Assembly: GCA_037043455.1 (NCBI GenBank)
Contig: JAWPHD010003255.1
Coordinates: forward strand, 159,987-223,986
Origin: Cyrtodaria siliqua
Lineage: Eukaryota; Mollusca; Bivalvia; Adapedonta; Hiatellidae
Reading direction: 5' to 3'
Length of the DNA: 64,000 nucleotides
The notes below the pieces were generated by a model that worked only from the letters and a program-made list of their open reading frames with translations, searched no databases and was not told the DNA's origin. The first letter of the stretch is position 1; every line of letters starts with the position of its first letter. Below, in pieces: positions 57,994-64,000 of this stretch. The position numbers and the translations under genes were made by a program.

Positions 57994-58132
57994 CAGTGGC
58001 GTAGCTGCACTAAGGCACTGCATGCAGATTATTCTGGGAAATCTCGAAAATGCACCAGAATGCGCCAGAAACACTCTACTTACCTGCAGTGCTCAGAAAT
58101 TAAACGGGCTTCAAAAAGGCCAGCTACGCCCG
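57994..58132. mobile_element. Short hAT-like MITE remnant
   Basis: CAGTGGCGTAGCTG on the left and CAGCTACGCC on the right are inverted; the last bases on the right have drifted. About 140 bp, no frame of note. Confidence 0.55.
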
Positions 58133-58424
58133 TTAAAGTAGATTAATTTAAACTTGCAATAAAACTGAAGGTAGTGGGGCTGAAGTAGTCTGTTGGCTCC
58201 TAGCCATAAAAAGTAGCTTGCTGAAATATCTCATTAAAACTGTCTGATTTTAAAAGGGCATACTGGACAAAAAAATGGCATGGCCGCATGTCCTGGAAAC
58301 TTCATCACCTCACACGTTCGAACCCCAATTGTATCCTGTAACCATACTACGCTACTGCCAATGCATGAACATGTTTTTGCGCTAAAATAAACAGCCAAAT
58401 GATAATAACAAATAAATGTCTCAC

Positions 58425-58493
58425 CTTGAGAACCAAGATACGAGCCCAGTCAGCAAGCCGACGCATCACAACACTGGCAAGGCAGGAAAGCAT
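58425..58493 (-). CDS. Candidate first coding exon, unrecognised gene
   Basis: On the minus strand an ATG at 58,493 opens 23 codons, MLSCLASVVMRRLADWARIL and three more, ending exactly at AAG|GTGAGACATT, a good donor. The peptide is hydrophobic then basic, as in a signal or mitochondrial presequence. The stretch is outside recognised repeats and has GC content above its surroundings. A TGACGTAA word lies about 170 bp upstream (near 58,662). A plausible last exon is 48598-48662, but the phases need an intermediate exon that I cannot place safely. I do not recognise the gene. Confidence 0.3.
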
Positions 58494-58758
58494 GACTAGA
58501 TGAATTACATATTAGATGAATTAAATATTAAACTAAGTATTTAATAAATTAATACAAGCATATAAATACTAAACACAGCACAACTTGCAAATCTCGAACG
58601 TCAAAATCTCAGAACAGCTCAGGTTGGGGTGAACGAAACTCAAATCGCACACAGTACTCGAAAGTGACGTAATAAACTTTTCCGCCTGAAAAACCACTCA
58701 CCGTGTATACCCGGTAACAGCGCATGTATATCGGTAACGGGATGCCTTAACGGGGCTT

Positions 58759-60120
58759 TTATGTAAGCACGATTGTGTTTGTTCTTCTTCTACTTCCTAT
58801 ACTGAGCATCGATTGTTTGGGAGCTATGACTAGACATGATGTTAAGGAGTTCCAGAGCCGGATTCCTGATGGGAAGAAAGAGTCATTACATGTATTCATT
58901 GACTCTATTGAAGGCAATGTGTGTGTATATAAAACCCTGGTTGAAGGGGATAAGAGCTCCGGTTGAATGTCCTCTAGTGTAAGCTCCTGTCGGATGGAGG
59001 TATGGTGCTGCTGGCACTTCAACATACAGGTGTACAGTCCGGTACAACATAGCTCGAAGCTATTTAAGGGACACACGGTAATCTTGACGTTTTTATCAAG
59101 CATTATATTAAACATGGTGTATTAATCCAGTATCATTTTAACTTGAAACCTGCATGCATAAATTAAAAAAAGTGTTTTTAGTTTTTATTTGTTTTTCGTT
59201 TTTCTACAATATGTTTAAATATATTATTGGTGCATTATTGGTGTAATCAACAGCTAGACATATGCAAAACTATTTGCTTTATACTATTCCTATAATAAAT
59301 ATTAATGATTGAACAAATGCAAATTATGAGGAAAAACTAACGGGACGTCGCAAGTTTTAAGAAAATCAAGATTGCCATATGTCCCTTTAAATTCCCATCC
59401 CAAATGCTAAATCATTGTGGTGACACTGCTGGTTCGCCGATAGTCGCCAGTGGCAAACCGAGCTGCCCTGCGTTGTACTGCTTCGCGCTGGGCAATGTTT
59501 GATTTGTTAAATACTAAATCCCATACAGTCAACGCATACTCCCAACTCTGGACGTACTTATGATTTGTAGCACGTTGAATCTACTCGTTTGGGGCACGTG
59601 GACAGGTTTCTACGAAGAAAGGCTGTGTTGTTGTTTGCCTTCTGTGTAACAGAGTTTATATGACTGTTCCATGATAAATTGGATACATCCAATGGATAGT
59701 CCCAAGTACCTGGCTTTGGATTCAGTTCTTGATCATGGATGGAATATATGGCTGGGATAATCCGTCTCTTAATTAATTTTAACCGGATGACCTCGCACTT
59801 GTCGGGATTAAAGTCTATCAGCCATTCCTTTTCCCATTGTTGTAAACGGTCCAGGTTTGCATGCAGTAGCTCTGCGTCCTTGTCCGAGTTGATACCTCTG
59901 TCCAGTAAGCCGTCCTCAGCAAACAGGCTAACTTGAGAATAGACGCTCGACGACAAGACGTCGAGGTAGCCTAAGAACAGCAGGGGACCCATGACCGTTC
60001 CTTTGGGGACGCCTGAAGTGACGGGGGCTGACGCAGATGATCGGCCTTCGAGCACACACTTATCAAGACACCAGAATGTGTGACAAGAATGGTCAAAGAC
60101 CAGTAACAACGACACATGGC
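58759..60120 (-). pseudogene. Decayed non-LTR retrotransposon (RT and C-terminal part), split by a MITE
   Basis: Minus-strand landmarks in order: VTSGVPKGTVMGPLLFLGYL near 60,035; FAEDGLLDRGI, a degraded FADD catalytic box, near 59,935; WEKEWLIDFNPDKCEVIRL near 59,840; WNSHINSVTQKANNNTAFLR near 59,670; AVQRRAARFATGDYRRTSSV near 59,450; then LGWE at 59,395. A 319-bp MITE interrupts here, and on its other side (below 59,064) the expected next region resumes, ending with FFPSGIRLWNSL near 58,850. A 185-codon frame remains open in the RT part, but stops and a frameshift elsewhere and the altered catalytic motif show it is dead. 5' truncated: endonuclease and RT motifs before the SGVPKG region are missing. 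Jockey/CR1-like. Confidence 0.85.
59068..59386. mobile_element. TTAA-flanked MITE (piggyBac-like), 319 bp, inside the LINE
   Basis: TTAA at 59,064-59,067 and 59,387-59,390. Left end GGGACACACGGTAATCTTGA, right end inverted AGGGACATATGGCAATCTTG, imperfect TIRs. Its excision restores continuity of the LINE homology, confirming it as a later insertion. A related single end is at 61,272-61,337. Confidence 0.8.
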
Positions 60121-60305
60121 AATTATACCAACCCGTAGGCCACAGAGTGTCTACAAGTACTGCTTATACCGCCGAACTAAACGCGAGTGGAATGTTCTGC
60201 CTACCCATCAACTACATAGAAGACTTCACAGTTGCCATAGAAGGCTTCTTTTTCCGAGCATAGTTAAAGCATTATGCAAACACAAGTTCATTTGACATAT
60301 CTGAG
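60121..60305. other. Unassigned sequence upstream of the LINE fragment
   Basis: No feature recognised; the LINE homology fades near 60,120. Confidence 0.4.
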
Positions 60306-60307
60306 CT

Positions 60308-60465
60308 AAATTGCCTCCGTGGTCGAGAGAGTAAAAACGGTGAGTTTGAAACTTCTCGCCTCTCACGGCTTTGGGATCGAATCCCACTGGGATCTAGACT
60401 TGTGAGTAAGAAAGAGTCGATTCTTACGGATGGCAGGAGATATACTGGTTCTACCCGGAAAAAAA
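60308..60465 (+). mobile_element. tRNA-derived SINE, third family
   Basis: Head GCCTCCGTGGTCGAGAGAGT (A-box-like TGGTCGAGAGAG) and B-box-like GGGATCGAATCCC (60,373-60,385). Then TTACGGATGGCAGGAGATAT and CTGGTTCTACCCGG. The last words echo the body of the tRNA-Ser SINE (GATGGTTCTACCCAGG). No tail or target duplication could be fixed. Confidence 0.55.
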
Positions 60466-60684
60466 AATAGTGGTTGTACTACCACCAACACTAAAAATCG
60501 TACGTCACACATAGCCTATATTATTAAACATCATCCAAACTAAACGAAACCCATCTAATGCGACAGTTAGGGTTGTACACGGTGTGCGTCACACCAGATG
60601 ATTTCCGACGTGCTGCGTGATTATTTACTGTACACTGTGTGTGTAAGTTTACCAAGTGCAACACACACATCAAACTGATAGAAA

Positions 60685-60775
60685 CGGGGGTGGGGGGCGG
60701 GGGCGGGGCGGGGGCGGGTGGGGGGGGGGGGCGGAGTGCGTGGGGGCAGGGAGAGGGGAGGAGCGGGAGAGAATG
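60685..60775 (+). repeat. G-rich tract
   Basis: Many G runs of three to eleven bases (GGGGGTGGGGGGCGGGGGCG and onwards). Strong quadruplex potential on the plus strand. Reading frames on the minus strand here are just proline-rich translations of the tract. Confidence 0.85.
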
Positions 60776-60937
60776 CATGTACACTATGTGTGAAATGTAA
60801 GTTAATCAGACTTACACAACTCAAATAGATTCAAAGGGGTGGGGGAAGTTAGATGAATTTAAATTTATTATCATTATATTTTTATGTCTACTCGAGTAGG
60901 GCATTTGCAAACTAGGTAGTAGGGACAAACACTATTA

Positions 60938-61208
60938 GGGGGGTCCGTGGCCGAGTGGTTAGAGTCTCTGACTTGCAATCACTTGCCCCTCACCGCTGTA
61001 GGTTCGATCCCTCAGGGGCCTAGGAATCTTTATGTGAGGAAGCTATCCAGCTGGCTTGCGGAACGTCGATGGTTCTACCCAGGTGCCCGCCCGTGCACGA
61101 AAATTGCCTGGAGGGGCACCTGGGGTCTTCCTCCACCAGAGGAAGCTGGAAAGTCGCCATATGACCTTAGCTGTTGGTGCGACTATAAAATCCAATTCAA
61201 TTCAATTC
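60938..61208 (+). mobile_element. tRNA-Ser-derived SINE, best copy, with 11-12-bp TSD
   Basis: A-box TGGCCGAGTGG at 60,948-60,958, B-box GGTTCGATCCC at 61,001-61,011, body to GGAAAGTCGCCATATGACCT, tail CCAATTCAATTCAATTC. Flanking duplication (C)AAACACTATTA at 60,926-60,937 and 61,208-61,219. The continuous 95-codon frame (MAEWLESLTC...) is only a translation of the SINE, repeated in the other copies. Confidence 0.92.
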
Positions 61209-61271
61209 AAACACTATTAAGAAATCAATGTTAAAGATGTAAAATCACATTGTCATCACAAGACAAGTTAT

Positions 61272-61337
61272 GTAGAAAAACTAACGGGACACCGTGTGTT
61301 TTTAAAAAAATCAAGATTGCCATGTGTCCCTTTAATA
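61272..61337. repeat. Single end of the TTAA-type MITE
   Basis: AAAAACTAACGGGAC and AATCAAGATTGCCATGTGTCC then CTTTAA match 59,330-59,390. The opposite end was not found, so the copy is truncated. Confidence 0.65.
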
Positions 61338-61339
61338 AT

Positions 61340-62389
61340 CTTAGAAAATCGATTAAAGACGGATGATTGAAGAAAATATATCTCGTGAATTGTGTAGCGA
61401 CCCTTAATACACCTCTTTATAAAATACAAGGAAGCAAAGCGTCAGTTTCAAGTCCGGAGTATGAACATTGAATGTTTTTGCAGTCTTTGCACGAGCTTTT
61501 GCATTTATCTATAATCCAATACAATCAATGCAACATAGCTGCCCTGAAGCGTCGATGCGTAAGGGGTCATTAAGCGCACAAGCAATATTCACTCATTTTT
61601 CGTTTGGGACCCTTTTTTTTATCTCCCAAAAATATTTCTGATTTTTTTTTTAATTTGTTGAACACATATATTTGGAAATTTGGGTCAACGTGTGCGCCTC
61701 TGTATAACGCGTTCCAGCTTAAGGACTCACACCACTATTATCTCCCTTGAATACTCGTGCCCTACAGATGAAGGAGGTAGATAAAAAAAAACAAGTTCGC
61801 TTTTCTACATTTTACAGGATACATCGATTTATCTTTACCAGGTTCTAAATCTACAGCATTTTAGGAAGAGATCCCAGAAAAATGCATGTTGATATAAGAT
61901 TTCTAGCTAATTCCGCCTCATTTTACACATCATGGGTCTAATCTCTACGGGGTTGTATTTTTGTCTAAACTTTGATAGGTGTCACGCAAGTATGAAATTA
62001 AAAAAAGTTCAATCTGGTAAATATTCGTTAAAAGTTAATAGCATGCAGATATTGGATCAATGAAGAATTTAAGCATAAATACATGTTGCAAAATCTTTTT
62101 TATCTCTATGCCACGAACAAAAACATTACAATGGTACCCTATGGAAAATTAATTGTGGTGTGAGACGTGAAAGGGGCACACGACATCTTCGATAATTTAT
62201 CAAGCGTTAATGGATTTGCGTGTACGCCCGCGTGCTCGTGTGTGCTCTTGTATGCTAGTGCGCGTATGTGTGCGTCATGCGTGTATGCGTGTGTGTGTGT
62301 GGTTCTAAGGTGTATAGTCCCTCCGCATAAATACCATGCGAAGTATCCCTCACGATAAATTACAGTAGATATTTTGGACTGAAAGCATG
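61340..62389. other. Unassigned AT-rich sequence with TG-rich tract
   Basis: No frame, repeat cap or tRNA box recognised. A degenerate TG/CG-rich simple repeat lies at about 62,215-62,305. Confidence 0.5.
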
Positions 62390-62393
62390 TTAA

Positions 62394-62940
62394 AGGGAAT
62401 GTAGCAACATAACCAAACCATCTTTATTATTGAGAGTTTTGAAAAAAAAATAATAAAGGTGAAAGAATTATCAAAATCGGATGATAAACAAAGAAGATAT
62501 GGTCATTTGAAGGTTCTGTTGAAATGGATATGGAAGCCGCAATTTTTAGAGCTACGTTACAGTTCTAAATGACCATATAGCCTATGGAATATTTATAAAT
62601 ATCAATATTTACTGATTTATTAAAAAACAAAACAGTAACTGTATGAAAAATATGTATACTTAACGGCAATAATGCTTTATATGATCAGTAAAGGATTTTG
62701 CATTCATTCGCAGTGATTTTCTTTGCTTTTAATGATATTTATCAATATTCCATATATGGTCATTTGGAACTGTGACGTCATAGTTCTCAAAATGGCGGCT
62801 CCCATGTCCGTTTTAGAACAACTTTAAAATGGTCATATCTTTTTTGTTAATCATCCGATTTTGACAATTCTTTCACCTTTTCCCATGTTTTTCAGAACTC
62901 TCAATAACAGAGTGTGTTTGGCTGTGTCGCTACATTCCCT
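62394..62940. mobile_element. Long-armed TTAA MITE (547 bp)
   Basis: TTAA at 62,390-62,393 and 62,941-62,944. Ends AGGGAATGTAGC and GCTACATTCCCT. Arms of roughly 220 bp each are inverted diverged copies (left ATTATTGAGAGTTTTGAAAA, CAAAATCGGATGAT, AAATGACCATATA; right the complements). The right arm has a perfect TGACGTCA at 62,773-62,780. No transposase; piggyBac-like by its TTAA duplication. Confidence 0.85.
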
Positions 62941-62944
62941 TTAA

Positions 62945-64000
62945 GGATATATAGGTCATGGGATATACTATGTATTATTTTTTCTATATCTAATGCTTGT
63001 CTATCAAGCGTGTATGTATGCATATGTGTGTGTGTGTGTGTGAGCGCGTGCGTGCGTGTGTAAATGGTCGGCTTAAAACGTCCTTTACGCCCACCTTAAT
63101 TAATATGTGTATAGTTTAATTGGTAATTAATTTAGATTTTGGTCGATGTAATTTCCATTTAGGGTAAATAGTTTTGTTCACTAGAACAACATGGACATAA
63201 TCTGTCCTTCAAAATAATTGTGGCTTCTAACAGAGCAAGAGTGCCGTTGTCCCTTTAATTCTTCTCACATTGCGATGTTGAATGGGACATTCATTCATTT
63301 ATAATAGTTTTGGTAAGTAATACACTGCTACAATGTGACTAGGTGATATATGGGTTAATGGGACATTAATGGGCTGTGTCGATAATTACTGTTCCATTTA
63401 TGACTCTTGTAATACACAGCTATGTCCGTGATATATGGTCAACCTCCCGTTGCGTCGATAATTACTGTTACGCAATTAACTGATTCTACAAATTTGCATA
63501 TTAGATTTCATAGATATCGTTTATTCAGAATTTCCAATAGGCCATGAGACCTGTGAGGATACAACATGGTATACATACTTACAATTGATACAACAAATGG
63601 TGCAGTACTCAAGTACAATTATTATTGTTTTTGTCATGTCAGTGTCATATAATCAGAACAATAGTTATCGTAGTATTTGTGTGGAGAAGGTGACACATAT
63701 GTCAATCATAATTTAGTATTACTGATGAAAATATTCCAAACATTTAGACTGTTAATACAATTAACTGGATTAAGATGCATTTGAAATTATTATTGTTGTT
63801 TCACATTTCATATTAGTTATGTAAACTTGAAACTTTTCATTGGAAGTTGTGTTTAACTGAATATTTAATTTTTCCTTATCTCAAAAGCTTTAAAAACGAA
63901 AACACTAAGGCATTTAATAATTTTTTCGTTTTGACTTTGCATAAGTGCTAACAATTTAAACATACTTGGCCTTTTCCAATAATAGTTCTGTATATATGCT
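62945..64000. other. Unassigned sequence, one TG microsatellite
   Basis: (TG)n at about 63,022-63,060. GTCGATAATTACTGTT occurs twice (63,377 and 63,454). A lone GTCCCTTTAA (63,249) resembles the TTAA-MITE ends. No gene recognised. Confidence 0.5.

Noticed and set aside
60524..60824. Proline-rich frames on the minus strand
   Set aside because: Produced by the G-rich tract on the plus strand.
60948..61011. Functional tRNA-Ser gene
   Set aside because: A- and B-boxes are present, but the acceptor stem does not close and the same head occurs in other dispersed copies with target duplications.
60947..61234. 95-codon frame (also at 15,342, 14,435, 9,891 in reverse) that looks conserved between loci
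   Set aside because: It is the translation of the tRNA-Ser SINE; conservation comes from copies of the same non-coding element.

Overview
This is repeat-dominated eukaryotic DNA with no intact protein-coding gene, no rRNA gene and no functional tRNA gene. The organism is most likely a bivalve mollusc, probably a clam. That is an inference from the repeat families: tandem monomers carrying phrases such as GGCCATAACTC and GGTAAAGATCGGATG, caps such as AACAAGAGGCCCAAGAGGGCC, and a tRNA-Ser-derived SINE with an (ATTCA)n-like tail. I recognise these from bivalve genomes but could not search a database.

Layout. 1-16,130: nested dispersed elements made of tandem monomers (about 155, 161, 165 and 310 bp), each bounded by short matching caps. 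Inserted into them are SINEs, a Tc1/mariner-like MITE and a LINE fragment. 16,130-17,940: no recognisable gene. 17,940-29,370: an 11-kb field of ~147-bp monomers carrying nuclear-receptor-like half-sites, with a regular four-monomer higher-order array at 22,998-25,346. 29,370-31,820: retroelement tails and a short capped element. 31,820-45,240: a 13.4-kb block of ~690-bp modules organised as a ~2.77-kb four-module higher-order repeat, with a capped element co-amplified inside it. 45,500-48,380: an outer capped element holding a decayed LINE. 48,500-61,340: retroelements, TIR transposons and further capped elements, a second decayed LINE split by a TTAA-flanked MITE, and two weak candidate host exons on the minus strand. 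61,340-64,000: mostly unassigned AT-rich DNA with one long-armed MITE and TG microsatellites.

Main observations. (1) At least six repeat families obey one end-grammar: a 5' cap with a short hairpin, then a family-specific word; at the 3' end (usually after another hairpin) the reverse complement of that word, then TAAAA. Sequences differ between families but pairing is kept, including a matched two-base change on both sides. Comparison with empty sites suggests insertion without an obvious target duplication. The pattern resembles non-autonomous Helentron/HINE elements with satellite cores, but the 5' hairpin and multi-family covariation deserve study. (2) A ~70-bp exon-like segment (acceptor-like ...YTACAG, donor-like GTAAGTTC on the minus strand) recurs about 27 times across both satellite fields. 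(3) A LINE and two unrelated non-autonomous retroelement families share a 3'-tail module, consistent with shared retrotransposition machinery. (4) Many insertions have exact target-site duplications, so relative ages can be read.
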